From NCBI RefSeq assembly GCF_002343915.1, contig NZ_NETK01000001.1:868001-932000 (forward strand): a stretch of 64,000 bases of DNA, given 5' to 3'. Source of the DNA: Nannocystis exedens (GTDB lineage Bacteria; Myxococcota_A; Polyangia; Nannocystales; Nannocystaceae). The first letter of the stretch is position 1. Every line of letters begins with the position of its first letter. This document shows positions 1 to 9,121 of the stretch, one piece after another. The translations under genes and the position numbers were made by a program. Below the pieces are notes generated by a model. It was not told the DNA's origin. It did not search any database and saw nothing but the letters and a program-made list of their open reading frames with translations.

Positions 1-450
1 GACAACGAGGGCGGCCAGGTGCCGCAGCGCGTCGCCGGGCTCCTCGACGTCCCGCAGGCCAGCTTCGCCGCCACCGTCGAGTGGGACCAGGCCGCCAAGG
101 CGCTGACCGTCGGCCGCGAGGTCGACGACGGCGTCGAGGTCAAGCGCGTGCCGCTGCCGGCGGTCGTCTCGGTCGACCTCCGCATCGTCCTGCCGAAGAG
201 CGTCAAGAACGGCTCGACCCCGGCGACCCACGCCTACCAGGAGGGCCCGCGGCTCGCCTCGCTCAAGGGCATCACGATGGCCAAGCGCAAGCCGGTCGCC
301 GTGCTGAAGCCGTCCGACCTCGGCGTCGCCGTCGGCAACAACGAGCAGGTCGTCGGCGTCGCCGCTCCGCCGCTCCGCAAGGCGGGTCAGAAGGTCAAGA
401 CCGTCGAGGAGCTGTTCGACAAGCTCACGAAGGAAGCGAAGGTCATCTAA
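1..450 (+). CDS. etfB: Electron transfer flavoprotein beta subunit, C-terminal part
   Basis: Open from base 1 in frame, so the N-terminus lies outside the window; about 149 residues are visible. The sequence starts inside the conserved QVPQRVAGLLDVPQ region and continues with the strand-rich core and the C-terminal PPLRKAGQKVK stretch, which is typical of EtfB. EtfB binds AMP and, with EtfA, passes electrons from acyl-CoA and related dehydrogenases to ETF:quinone oxidoreductase in the cytoplasm. It is followed after 1 nt by etfA, the usual operon order, so the two are almost certainly co-transcribed and translationally coupled. Confidence 0.95.
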   Translation, partial: DNEGGQVPQRVAGLLDVPQASFAATVEWDQAAKALTVGREVDDGVEVKRVPLPAVVSVDLRIVLPKSVKNGSTPATHAYQEGPRLASLKGITMAKRKPVAVLKPSDLGVAVGNNEQVVGVAAPPLRKAGQKVKTVEELFDKLTKEAKVI

Positions 451-451
451 C

Positions 452-1426
452 ATGAGCAAGGTCCTCGTCATCCTCGAAACCGCCGGCGGCCAGATCCGCC
501 CGCACAGCCTGTCCGGCATCACCTGCGCGGCCGAGATCGCCCGCGCCACCGGCAAGCCGCTGCACCTCCTGGTGCTCGGCGCCCACCCCGACGCCGCCGC
601 CCAGGCGATCGCCGCCGCCGGCTACGGCGCGGCCGCCGTCCACACCCTGGCCGGGCCGACCCTCGAGCCGTTCACCGCCGAGGCGTGGGCCGACGCCATC
701 GTCCACGCCGCGCGCACCCTCGGCGCCAGCGTGATCGGCGGCACCGCCTCCTCGACGCTGCGTGACGCGCTGCCCCGCGCGGCCGCGATCCTCGACGCCC
801 CGCTCGTCTCCGAGGTCGTCAAGGTCAAGTCGGGCGACACCTTCGTCCGCCCGATCTCGGCCGGCCGCGCCCTCCAGGACCAGAAGGTCAACGCCGGCAC
901 GTTCTTCTTCACCGCCCGCGGCACCGAGTTCGAGCACGCCCAGCCGACCGGCGCCGTGCCCGTCCAGCCCCTCGCCCCGGCCGCCGCCAACACCCGCGGC
1001 GCCGTCGTCCAGGGCGTGCAGAAGACCGAGTCGTCGCGCCCCCAGCTCACCGAGGCCAAGGTCATCGTCTCGGGCGGCCGTGGCATGCGCGAGGGCGCGA
1101 ACTTCAAGGTCCTCGAGCAGCTCACCGACCTGCTCGGCGGCGCTCTGGGCGCCAGCCGGGCCGCGACCGACGCCGGCATGGTCCCCGCCGACCTGCAGGT
1201 CGGTCAGACCGGCAAGATCGTCGCCCCGGAGCTCTACTTCGCCGTGGCGATCTCGGGCGCGATCCAGCACCTCGCCGGCATGAAGGGCTCGAAGACGATC
1301 GTCGCCATCAACAAGGACGCCGAGGCCCCGATCTTCCAGGTCGCCGACTACGGCCTGGTGGGCAAGTGGGAAGAGGCGGTCCCGCGGCTCGTCGAGCTGA
1401 TCAAGGCCCGCAAGGGCGCGGCCTGA
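452..1426 (+). CDS. etfA: Electron transfer flavoprotein alpha subunit
   Basis: A full-length 324-residue EtfA. The N-terminal domain opens with [17 protein letters not shown]. The FAD-binding C-terminal domain shows VSGGRGM (206-212), SR (235-236), QVGQTGK (249-255), ISGAIQH (267-273) and INKD (286-289), all signature positions for FAD contact in this family. It forms the heterodimer with EtfB and carries the redox-active FAD. The ATG lies 1 nt after the etfB stop, supporting coupled translation. Length and motifs are normal and nothing looks damaged. Confidence 0.97.
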   Translation: MSKVLVILETAGGQIRPHSLSGITCAAEIARATGKPLHLLVLGAHPDAAAQAIAAAGYGAAAVHTLAGPTLEPFTAEAWADAIVHAARTLGASVIGGTASSTLRDALPRAAAILDAPLVSEVVKVKSGDTFVRPISAGRALQDQKVNAGTFFFTARGTEFEHAQPTGAVPVQPLAPAAANTRGAVVQGVQKTESSRPQLTEAKVIVSGGRGMREGANFKVLEQLTDLLGGALGASRAATDAGMVPADLQVGQTGKIVAPELYFAVAISGAIQHLAGMKGSKTIVAINKDAEAPIFQVADYGLVGKWEEAVPRLVELIKARKGAA

Positions 1427-1582
1427 GCGCTGCGCGTCCGCACCGCTGATTCGACCGGCGCGGCCTCGCCCCCTCACCCCTGCGGGTGAGGGCCGAGGCC
1501 GCCGGCGTTTCGGCCCCACGAGGCCCGCCAGGCCGCCCTGCGCCCGGTCGCGGCGCGAAGGGTGTTACGCTCGCGGCCCGCA

Positions 1583-3202
1583 ATGGGCAGCCAGACCGCA
1601 TCGCGGCGGCAGACCGTGTACGCCCTCGCGATCGCCCTGGTCGCCGGCATCGTCCTGCTCGTCGTCTCGCAGGTCGCGCTGGCGTGGATGACCGACGAGC
1701 CGCTGCGACGGACCGCCGCCGTGGTCGCCGGTCTGGTCGCCGGGGTCCAGGTGCTCGTCGTCTACCTGTCCACAAGGACAGGTCTCGTCGAGACCGCCGG
1801 GCGCGACGCCGTGCGGACCTTCGTGATCGCCCCGCCGGCGGCGCTGGTGGTCGCCGTCCCGCTGCTGTGGGGCAGCGTTCTCCAGACCACCAGCGTGCCG
1901 GTGCTCCTGCCCTCGCTCGGACCGGTGCTCGGGGCCGTGTGGGGCGTCGCGCTCGCGCTCGCGCCGGCCTGTCTGGCCGCCTATCTCCACCTGGGCGGCA
2001 ACCCGCGGCCGGTCGGGCGCGACGAGCACCAGACTGCCCAGGCCCTCTGGTGCTCGCTGTTCGCCGGCGCAGTCAGCTCGGCGGGCCTGCTGGCGATGGG
2101 CCGGATCCTCGCCGCCGCCGCGCCCGAGGCCACCTCGCGCGAGCTGTGGCCCGCCTTCGGCCTGGCCGTGCTCACCGGCCTGTTCGCCCGCGCCGGCAGC
2201 CTGTTCGCCCGCGACACCGGCGGCGAGGTCCTCTCGCTCGCGCGCCGGCTCGACCGCGTCAACATCGACACCGCCGCCGGCAGCCGCCCGCTCGTCGTCA
2301 CCCGCACCGACCGCTTCGGCGCCCTCCAGGCCGAGCTCGAGCGGCTGCGCCGCGACCTCGTCGGCGAGCACCGCCTCTACAAGGAGACCCTGCTGCAGAC
2401 GCGCGAGGCCGCCGAGGCGAAGGCCGAGTTCTTGGCCGCCGTCAGCCACGAGCTGCGGACCCCGCTCAACTCGATCTGCGGCTTCTCGCAGCTCTTGCTC
2501 GAGGGCCTGTCGACCCCGCTGTCCGACGAGCAGCGCGAGGACATCCGCCTGATCCGCACCAGCGGCATGCAGCTGCTCGGCCTCATCAACGACATCCTCG
2601 ACATCTCGATGATCGAGTCGGGCGAGCTGCGGCTGTACTTCGCCTCCGAATCGCCGGCCGACATGATCGACGAGGTCTGGCGGCAGCACCGGCCGCTCGT
2701 GCAGGAGGCCGGCCTCGAGCTGCGCACCGAGGTCCCGGGCGACCTCCCGCGGGTCGTGTGCGACCGCCGGCGGATCTGCCAGATCCTCAACAACCTGCTG
2801 TCGAACGCCACCAAGTTCACCGAGAAGGGCTCGATCATCATCTCGGCCGCGTTCGAGCCGCTGCCCGGGCGCGTGCTGATCCGCGTCACCGACACCGGCA
2901 TCGGCATCGCCCCCGAGGACATCGACAAGATCTTCCAGGAGTACCGCCAGGTCGGCAACCTCGCCCAGCGCAAGAAGGGCACCGGCCTCGGCCTGGCGAT
3001 CGCCCGCAGCATCGCCAACCACCACTCCGGCTCGCTCGAGGTCAGCTCCGCTCTCGGCCGCGGCTCCACCTTCACCCTCTCGCTCCCGCTGACCCCGCCG
3101 CGCAAGCCCGCCTCGATCGACATGACCGAGGAGGCCGTCCGCGCCAGTCAGCGCTTCTGGAGCCCGCGCAGCTCGTCCTCGGGCGGGGAGTCCGACGCGT
3201 GA
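1583..3202 (+). CDS. Membrane sensor histidine kinase
   Basis: About 539 residues from the ATG at 1583; a GTG at 1562 is an alternative. The first ~205 residues hold six or so hydrophobic segments with short loops, a membrane sensor of no family I recognise. A short coiled linker leads to HisKA with the phospho-accepting His in AAVSHELRTPLN (about residue 289), then a complete HATPase domain: N box NLLSNATKF (about 404-412), DTGIGI (about 437) and GTGLGL (about 466). All catalytic boxes are intact. No response regulator is adjacent; a second membrane kinase follows 67 nt downstream. A perfect inverted repeat of the interspersed family lies inside the coding sequence at 1764-1783 and encodes STRTGLVETA in a loop. 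Confidence 0.9.
   Translation: MGSQTASRRQTVYALAIALVAGIVLLVVSQVALAWMTDEPLRRTAAVVAGLVAGVQVLVVYLSTRTGLVETAGRDAVRTFVIAPPAALVVAVPLLWGSVLQTTSVPVLLPSLGPVLGAVWGVALALAPACLAAYLHLGGNPRPVGRDEHQTAQALWCSLFAGAVSSAGLLAMGRILAAAAPEATSRELWPAFGLAVLTGLFARAGSLFARDTGGEVLSLARRLDRVNIDTAAGSRPLVVTRTDRFGALQAELERLRRDLVGEHRLYKETLLQTREAAEAKAEFLAAVSHELRTPLNSICGFSQLLLEGLSTPLSDEQREDIRLIRTSGMQLLGLINDILDISMIESGELRLYFASESPADMIDEVWRQHRPLVQEAGLELRTEVPGDLPRVVCDRRRICQILNNLLSNATKFTEKGSIIISAAFEPLPGRVLIRVTDTGIGIAPEDIDKIFQEYRQVGNLAQRKKGTGLGLAIARSIANHHSGSLEVSSALGRGSTFTLSLPLTPPRKPASIDMTEEAVRASQRFWSPRSSSSGGESDA
1764..1783. repeat. Perfect copy of the interspersed inverted repeat, inside a gene
   Basis: ACCTGTCC-acaa-GGACAGGT, an 8-bp perfect inverted repeat with a 4-nt loop. 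It is the cleanest copy of the family that recurs through this window, here inside a histidine kinase gene. Confidence 0.8.
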
Positions 3203-3213
3203 GCGCGAACGTC

Positions 3214-3232
3214 GACATGTCCCGAGGGACAG
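3214..3232. repeat. Interspersed inverted repeat
   Basis: Arms GACATGTCC and GGGACAG around a short CGA spacer, located between the two histidine kinase genes just after the first stop codon. Confidence 0.7.
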
Positions 3233-3269
3233 CCTGCGCGCGCCCCCTCGCCGCCCCGGAGGCCCGCCC

Positions 3270-5366
3270 GTGAGCGACCGCGACGCCTCCTCCGAGTGGG
3301 AGGGCAGCACCGAGGACCTCGTCGGCTTCGCGCGCGAGGTCGACGACCTCGCGCCCGGCTTCCCGCGGGCCGGCCAGCCGACGCGGCTGCGGGCCGAGCG
3401 CGACGTCCTCGCCGGCGTCGCCGCGGCCTACACCCTGGCCGTCGGCCTCGACGTCGCCTGGTCGCTGATCGTCTGGGACAGCCGCGGCGCCGCGACTCCG
3501 TGGCCGCTGTTCGCCCTGCTCGTCCCGCACCTCTTCATCCTCACCGCCGCCCTGCTCACCGTCTACAGCGCCTTGCCGGCCGCGCGCTGGCTGCGGCCCG
3601 AGGAGCTCGGGCGGCCGGCCCCGGTCAGCGGCGCCTGGCTCGTGCGCGCCGCCGGCTTCCTCGCCGTCCCGCTCCACCCCTTGCTCGACGCGCGCGAGCG
3701 CAACGAGCTGCTGCGGGTCGCCCCGCGGGCCGAGGTCGAGCAGGCCGCGCTGGCCCTGCAGCGGGTCCCGCGGGTGGTCGCGCGCGCCGTCTTCAGCGGC
3801 CTCCTCGTCATCGCCCTCAGCGACGCGCTGATCGCCCGCAACCCGCTGCAGTGGACCTGGTCGACCACCTTCGCGCACGCCTGCCTGTGGGCCGCGATCG
3901 CCGCCCCGCTGGCCGCCCTGGCCGCCGGCTGGGCCCGTCGAGCGGTCCGCGGGGACATCCTCTCCTGCCCGATCGCCCAGCTCCCGCTGGACGATCGCCC
4001 GCCCCCCATGACCAGCCGGCTGCTGGGCTGGGCCGGCCTCTTGCTGCTCGCCGGCGTCACCGCCCCGCTGCTCGGCGCCCACCTCTGGCTGCACGCCCAC
4101 GCCCGCGCCGACGCCATCGCCGTCGCCCAGCGCACCGCCGAGGGCCTGATCGACGTCGCCGGCCCGGCCGACGAGGAGGACCTCGGGCGCCGCCTCGCCC
4201 AGGCCCCGGGCGCCACCGTCCTCACCGCGCGCGGCGCCGTGTACGGCCCGGATCTGTCCATCAAGCCAGGTGACGACGGCCTCCTCGACGCCGACGGCGA
4301 CGGCGAGTTCGACCGCTTCGCCGTCCAGCGCGGCGGCGCGCGGGCGGTCGTGCCGATGCGGCGGGCGACCGTCGACAACGCCGTCCCGTTCGCCCTCGCC
4401 GGCGCCCTCGCCGTGCTCGCCGGCCTGGTGGCGATCGGTTTGCACGCGCGCCGCAGCGAACGCGACCTCGCCCGCGTGCGCGCCCAGGTCGCCGAGGAGC
4501 CGGCCCCCGCGCCGCAGGGCTTCGAGTGGCAGGCGCTCGCGCAGTCGATCGAGGCCCTCGTCGCGCGCATGAACGAGGCCACCGTCGCCCGCTTCGTCGC
4601 GCTCGAGAAGGCCGAGGAGACCGACCGCCTGCGCAGCCAGTTCCTCGCCAACATGAGCCACGACCTGCGCTCGCCGCTCAACTCGATCCTCGGCTTCTCC
4701 TCGCTGCTCCTCCGCGGCGTCGACGGCGCCCTCGACGGCGAGACGCGCGAGATGGTCGAGACGATCGCCGCCGCCGGCCGCGACCTCCTGCAGCAGATCG
4801 ACGCCATCCTCGACATGGCGCGGATCGAGGCGCGACGGATCGAGAAGCAGGCCGAGCCGGTCCCGCTGGCGCCGCTGATCTCCAAGGCCGTGCAGAAGGC
4901 CCGCAGCCGCGGCGGCGACCACATCAACTACACCGTCGAGGCCGTGCCCGGCCTGCCGACCGCCTACGTCGACCCGCGCCACCTCGTGCAGGCGCTCGAG
5001 AACCTGCTGCTGTTCGCCGGCAAGCGCCTCACCGCCGGCTCGCTCAACATCAAGCTGCGCCGCGGCGACCCCGACGCCCCGCTCGGCCTCCAGCTCCACG
5101 TCACCACCCCGCTCAAGCCCGCCAGCGAGCAGCAGATGGGCCTCGCGCGCAAGGGCTTCCACCGCCTGCCCGGCCACCGCGGCCTCGGCCTCGAGCTGCC
5201 GATCGCCGACGCCTTGCTCAAGATCGAGGGCTGCCGCCTCGACGTCCGCGAGGTCGGCCAGGCCATGGTCTTCAAAATTCACCTGCCCGCCGCCGAGGCC
5301 CGCAGCCGCGTGCCCCTCATCGAGCGCGCCCACCCGGCCGCCGACAGCACCGCCCCGCCCGCCTGA
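3270..5366 (+). CDS. Membrane histidine kinase with degenerate ATPase domain
   Basis: A 698-residue protein from a GTG. Hydrophobic segments lie at about 48-100, 170-222 and 252-275, then an extracytoplasmic-looking stretch and a further membrane segment near 373-392. A HisKA domain follows with His464 in NMSHDLRSPLNS. The expected HATPase domain is eroded: the N box reads ENLLLFAGKRL (577-587), with Phe-Ala where Asn-Ala is expected, and no DxGxG or GxGLG G-boxes are visible apart from a weak RGLGLEL. It can probably still be phosphorylated or dimerise, but autokinase activity is doubtful. It sits 67 nt after another kinase of similar layout, suggesting a partner or decoy role. This functional idea is inference. 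Confidence 0.85.
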   Translation: MSDRDASSEWEGSTEDLVGFAREVDDLAPGFPRAGQPTRLRAERDVLAGVAAAYTLAVGLDVAWSLIVWDSRGAATPWPLFALLVPHLFILTAALLTVYSALPAARWLRPEELGRPAPVSGAWLVRAAGFLAVPLHPLLDARERNELLRVAPRAEVEQAALALQRVPRVVARAVFSGLLVIALSDALIARNPLQWTWSTTFAHACLWAAIAAPLAALAAGWARRAVRGDILSCPIAQLPLDDRPPPMTSRLLGWAGLLLLAGVTAPLLGAHLWLHAHARADAIAVAQRTAEGLIDVAGPADEEDLGRRLAQAPGATVLTARGAVYGPDLSIKPGDDGLLDADGDGEFDRFAVQRGGARAVVPMRRATVDNAVPFALAGALAVLAGLVAIGLHARRSERDLARVRAQVAEEPAPAPQGFEWQALAQSIEALVARMNEATVARFVALEKAEETDRLRSQFLANMSHDLRSPLNSILGFSSLLLRGVDGALDGETREMVETIAAAGRDLLQQIDAILDMARIEARRIEKQAEPVPLAPLISKAVQKARSRGGDHINYTVEAVPGLPTAYVDPRHLVQALENLLLFAGKRLTAGSLNIKLRRGDPDAPLGLQLHVTTPLKPASEQQMGLARKGFHRLPGHRGLGLELPIADALLKIEGCRLDVREVGQAMVFKIHLPAAEARSRVPLIERAHPAADSTAPPA

Positions 5367-5695
5367 CGGGCGGCGCGCCTCGCCGGCCGTCCGCGAGACA
5401 GCCAGCGATCGACGCGCCCGTCGGGCCTGCGCGGCGCCTCGAGCCGGTCGATCGGCCATGCACTCGAGGACATGCCCTTTCAAACATTCACGAGAAGACA
5501 TGACCATGTGAGCATGTCCGATCAAACATGTGACTGGATCACGCGTCCCGCGCTGCGGACGAGCGTCCGTCGCGCCTCGTCTTCGCGCGCCCGCGCGCAC
5601 GCTCGCGCGATCACGCGCCGGCTCGGCGCAGGCTTGCGCGTTGAGCCGAGCCGGCGCCGACCTCTATACTGGCCGGCGCTGTCTCGGCGAGGACC
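5367..5695. other. Intergenic region with a cluster of interspersed repeats
   Basis: No convincing gene. Positions 5468-5532 hold four to five half-sites of the interspersed repeat (ACATGCCC, ACATGTCC and reverse forms). The remainder is GC-rich, with an Arg-codon-like GC run at 5570-5640, and shows no clear promoter or terminator. Confidence 0.6.
5468..5532. repeat. Cluster of interspersed inverted-repeat half-sites
   Basis: Successive GACATGCCC, AACATT, GACATGACC, GCATGTCC and AACATGTGA half-sites separated by 3-8 nt spacers, forming alternative hairpins. Confidence 0.65.
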
Positions 5696-6766
5696 GTGTC
5701 TCAGGAACACCCGCACACTGCCATCGCCCTGCACGCCGTCGGCCAGGAGCTGCGGCGCCAGGGCAAGTTCGAAGAGGCCCTCGATCACTACAACCGGGCG
5801 CTCGCGCTGCAGCGGACCGTCCTGGGGGCCAAGCACCCGTACACCGCCAGCACGCTGTCGGCGATCGGCCAGATCCTGTTCACCCAGGGTCACCACGGCG
5901 CCGCCCTCGACCACCACCGGCAGGCCTTCTCGATCAAGCGCGAGCTGCTCGGTCCGGGTCACATCTTCACCGCCAACACCCTGTTCGACCTCGGCCTCGC
6001 CCTGTTCGCCGCCGGTCAGCGCGAGGAGGCCCTCGCCGCTTACACGCGCGCCCTGGCCGTCCAGCTGCGCGCCCTCGGGCCCGGGCACGCGCGCACGATC
6101 AGCACCCAGCAGGCGATCGGCGAGCTCCTGCTCGCCGAGGGTCACTTCGCCGACGCGCTCAGCCACCTCCACGCCGCCATGACCGAGCTCGAGCAGATGC
6201 GCGCCGCCGGCGACGCCGCCGACATCGATCGCCGCCTGATCCCCGTCATCGTCGGCATCGGCCAGGTCCTCTTCCAGCAGAACCAGTACCCCGAGGCGCT
6301 GGTCCACTATCAGCGCGCGCTCGGCCTCGCCGAGACCCACCGCGGGCCGCACCACGAGGACACCCTGGCGATCCTCCACGACCTCGGGCGCGCCCGCGGC
6401 CGCGCCGGCGATCCCGACGGCGCCCTCGACGCCTTCCAGCGCAACCTCGCCGGCCTGCGCGCGCTCTACGGCGACAACCACGCCCGCGTCGCCGCCACCC
6501 TCAACGCCATCGGCCAGATCCACTACGGCCGCGGCGATCACCGCGCCGCCCTCGACCACTACCGCCAGGCCCTCGACATCCGCGTGCGCGTCCTCGGCTC
6601 CGAGCACTGGCAGACCGTCAGCTCGCGCTTCAACTGCGGCACCGCCTTGCGCGAGCTCGGCGACCCCGCCGGCGCGACCGAGATGGCCGCCGCCGCCGAG
6701 GCCCTCGAGCGCCTCCTCGGCTCCGACCACCCGCACGTCCAGTCGACCCGCTCCTGGCTGCGCTGA
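5696..6766 (+). CDS. Kinesin-light-chain-type TPR repeat protein
   Basis: A 356-residue, entirely repetitive protein from a GTG. It contains about eight 42-residue TPR units of the kinesin light chain/TPR_12 kind, each close to TLSAIGQILFTQGHHGAALDHHRQA...LG..HP.TA, with alternating helix pairs. No signal peptide or membrane segment is visible, so it is probably a cytoplasmic scaffold. In Myxococcota such arrays are often fused to Ser/Thr kinases, but here it stands alone. The neighbours do not reveal a partner. The repeats are well preserved along the whole length. Confidence 0.85.
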   Translation: MSQEHPHTAIALHAVGQELRRQGKFEEALDHYNRALALQRTVLGAKHPYTASTLSAIGQILFTQGHHGAALDHHRQAFSIKRELLGPGHIFTANTLFDLGLALFAAGQREEALAAYTRALAVQLRALGPGHARTISTQQAIGELLLAEGHFADALSHLHAAMTELEQMRAAGDAADIDRRLIPVIVGIGQVLFQQNQYPEALVHYQRALGLAETHRGPHHEDTLAILHDLGRARGRAGDPDGALDAFQRNLAGLRALYGDNHARVAATLNAIGQIHYGRGDHRAALDHYRQALDIRVRVLGSEHWQTVSSRFNCGTALRELGDPAGATEMAAAAEALERLLGSDHPHVQSTRSWLR

Positions 6767-6819
6767 CCCGCCGGCGCGCCGGCGTCGAGGTCGCCTCGAC
6801 CTGCATCCGCCGCGGGGAG

Positions 6820-6852
6820 ACCTGTCCCGCGAGACATGCCCGATCGGGCAGG
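6820..6852. repeat. Interspersed inverted repeat, double copy
   Basis: ACCTGTCC, GACATGCCC and GGGCAGG half-sites in 33 nt, between the TPR gene and the following lipoprotein gene. Confidence 0.65.
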
Positions 6853-6949
6853 CGTCCGTCTCGGCCCCTGGCGCGGCTCCACGGCCGGCGCCGTAAGCCC
6901 TCCCGGGCCCGCGGTTGACCGCCCTGCGCGCGCGAAGTATCACCGGACC

Positions 6950-7882
6950 ATGCGCCGCGTCCTGCGCTCGTTCCGCCTGTCGGTCCTGCTCGCGCTCGCG
7001 TTCGTCCTCGCCTGCTCGCGCCCGGCCGCGCCGGCCCGGCCCGACCCGCTGGCGCTGCTCCCGGCCGACGCCAGCCTGGTCGCCCACGTCGACCTGCAGG
7101 CGCTGCGGGCCGCCCCGCTGTGGCAGCAGAACCGCGCCCTCCTCGACGCCGATCCCGACGCCAGGCGCACCCTCGACGCCCTGGCCGCCTGCCGCGTCCC
7201 CTTTGAGAACCTGCGCACCCTCGATCTCGCGGTCGCGGCCAACGGCGTCGACGTCGCCGCCGTCCTGGTCGGCGACGGCGTCGGCGAGCGCGAGCGACTC
7301 ACCTGTCTCGAAGGACAGCTCCCCGATCGCGGCCTGAAGCTCGACGCCAGCGGCCCCGAGCCGGTGGTCGTCCTCGGCGGCGCGCGCGGGCGGATCGTCG
7401 GGCCCGACGTCCTCCTCCTCGCCACCGCCGGCTGGTCGCAGCAGCTCGACGCCCTGCGCGCGGGCACCGGCGCCAGCGCGGCCGCCGGGCCGCTGCAGCC
7501 GCTCGTCGCCCGCGTCGCGCCCGACCGCCCGATCTGGTTCGCGGGCCAGGTCCCGACCAAGGCCGCCGTCTCGCTGGCGCCGGCCCTGTCCGGCCTCGAG
7601 CAGGTCCGCGGCGCCCTCGACCTGCGCGACGGCCTCGGCGTCGAGCTCGCCCTCGGCATGCGCGGCGAGGACGTCGCCGGCGCCACCCTGGCCGAGCTGA
7701 AGAAGCAGTTCGAGGCCCTGCGCGGCGCCGGCATCCCGCCGGCGATCCTCGACCGCGTCGGCCTCGGCCAGACCGGCCGCGAGGTCACCATCGAGGTCCG
7801 CCTCGGCATGGCCGAGATCGCCGCGCTGCACGGCCTCGCCGAGGCCCTGCGTCCCGCGCCCGCCCCCTCGCCCGCGCCCTGA
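6950..7882 (+). CDS. Hypothetical lipoprotein
   Basis: 310 residues from the ATG at 6950; an upstream in-frame start at 6836 would bury the signal peptide. The N-terminus MRRVLRSFRLSVLLALAF is followed by the lipobox FVLAC, so the mature protein should start at a lipidated Cys. The rest is Ala/Leu/Asp-rich and opens with LLPADASLVAHVDLQALR, a phrase common in DUF3352-like surface proteins of unknown function. No catalytic motif is apparent. An interspersed repeat copy lies in the coding region near 7299-7320 (LTCLEGQL). Role unknown; probably anchored to the envelope. Confidence 0.75.
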   Translation: MRRVLRSFRLSVLLALAFVLACSRPAAPARPDPLALLPADASLVAHVDLQALRAAPLWQQNRALLDADPDARRTLDALAACRVPFENLRTLDLAVAANGVDVAAVLVGDGVGERERLTCLEGQLPDRGLKLDASGPEPVVVLGGARGRIVGPDVLLLATAGWSQQLDALRAGTGASAAAGPLQPLVARVAPDRPIWFAGQVPTKAAVSLAPALSGLEQVRGALDLRDGLGVELALGMRGEDVAGATLAELKKQFEALRGAGIPPAILDRVGLGQTGREVTIEVRLGMAEIAALHGLAEALRPAPAPSPAP

Positions 7883-7972
7883 GCCCGGCCCCCGCCGGCC
7901 CGCTCGCTCGGCGCTCCTTCCGACGAGCGCGCGGCCGTCGACGGGCGCGCACCTTCGCGCCATACTCGCCGC

Positions 7973-9034
7973 GTGAACGTCCGCCTCCTCGCTCCTGCCT
8001 GCGCATTCGGCCTGTTCGTCGCCTGCGGCGACGCCACCCAGTCGACCAGCGAGGCCGGCGATCCGAGCGGTCCGGCGAGCACCGGCGGCATGACCACGGG
8101 CATCGTCGTCCCGCCGACCAGCAGCACCGGCAGCACCGGCAGCACCGGCGCGCCGGTCACCACCACCGAAGGCCCGGAGAAGTACGACCTGCCGGACGAC
8201 GAGGATCTGCCCGGCTGCGGCGCCGTCGACGTGCTGTTCGTGGTCGACAACTCGAAGTCGATGGCGCAGTACCAGACCGCGCTGGCCGCCGCCTTCCCGC
8301 AGTTCGTCGACGCCATGATCGCCAACCTGCCGAAGAGCGTCGACCTCCACGTCGGCATCACCACCACCGACTTCTACTGCACCGGCGCCGGCCAGGCCTG
8401 CTGCCCCGACAACTGCCCGGTCGGCAACACGCAGTGCGTGATCGGCACCACCCCCGAAGAGGTCGAGGCGATCGACGCCTACTACGTCCCGCCGACCAGC
8501 GGCAACAACGGCGCCAACGGCTCGCAGGGCCGCCTGTTCGTCCACGAGGGCATGGCCTACTTCGCCACCAACACCGACGACGACCCGGCCCCGCTCAAGG
8601 CGTGGTTCACCGGCGCGGCCACGGCCGCCGGCGAGCAGGGCTCCTCGCTCGAGATGCCGGTGGCCGCCGCCGCCTACGCCGCCGGCGCCACCAACGCCGA
8701 CGCCAACCAGGGCTTCCTGCGCGACGAGGACGCCGTCCTGCTGGTCTTCTTCCTCACCAACGACCCCGACGCCTCGGTCGAGGTGCTGTCGACCTACACC
8801 GCCATGGTCCGCGAGGCCAAGGCCGACTGCGGCGGCGACGCCTGCATCCTCACCGCGGGCCTGATCAAGAAGTGCGTCCCGGCCGAGAACCAGAAGCTGT
8901 GGCAGTTCATGAAGGCGTTCGGCGAGGAGCCGATCTGGGGCGACATCGAGGACAAGGCCGGCTACGTCGAGGTCGTCGGCGAGGCCCTCGCCGCCACCCT
9001 CGGCGACGCCTGCATCCACATCCCGATCGGCTAG
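7973..9034 (+). CDS. Lipoprotein with von Willebrand factor A-like domain
   Basis: 353 residues from a GTG. The signal peptide ends at lipobox LFVAC, followed by a short Ser/Thr/Gly linker (STGSTGSTG). A domain opening with VDVLFVVDNSKSMAQYQ contains the DxSxS-like metal site of VWA domains as DNSKS. A Cys-rich loop (CTGAGQACCPDNCPVGNTQC) and a further pair CGGDAC follow, probably disulfides. This type is frequent among myxobacterial surface lipoproteins. No neighbour clarifies its role; it is presumably an outer-surface binding or adhesion protein (inference). Confidence 0.8.
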   Translation: MNVRLLAPACAFGLFVACGDATQSTSEAGDPSGPASTGGMTTGIVVPPTSSTGSTGSTGAPVTTTEGPEKYDLPDDEDLPGCGAVDVLFVVDNSKSMAQYQTALAAAFPQFVDAMIANLPKSVDLHVGITTTDFYCTGAGQACCPDNCPVGNTQCVIGTTPEEVEAIDAYYVPPTSGNNGANGSQGRLFVHEGMAYFATNTDDDPAPLKAWFTGAATAAGEQGSSLEMPVAAAAYAAGATNADANQGFLRDEDAVLLVFFLTNDPDASVEVLSTYTAMVREAKADCGGDACILTAGLIKKCVPAENQKLWQFMKAFGEEPIWGDIEDKAGYVEVVGEALAATLGDACIHIPIG

Positions 9035-9035
9035 C

Positions 9036-9100
9036 GCCTGTCCAAAAAGGCATGCTCCCACGGGCATGCCCGATCGAGCATGTTTCCAAAGACATGCCCC
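9036..9100. repeat. Cluster of interspersed repeats between convergent genes
   Basis: GCCTGTCC, GGCATGCTCC, GGGCATGCCC, GAGCATGT and GACATGCCCC half-sites in 65 nt, filling most of the gap between a plus-strand and a minus-strand gene that converge. A terminator-like role is possible here. Confidence 0.7.
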
Positions 9101-9121
9101 AGATCGCGCAGCGTGGCCCGC

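Noticed and set aside
5522..9067. A 1181-codon open frame on the minus strand, opposite TPR and lipoprotein genes
   Set aside because: It is antisense to three well-supported genes, has Gly/Arg/Ala-rich composition with no domains, and arises because stop codons are rare in antisense frames of very GC-rich genes.
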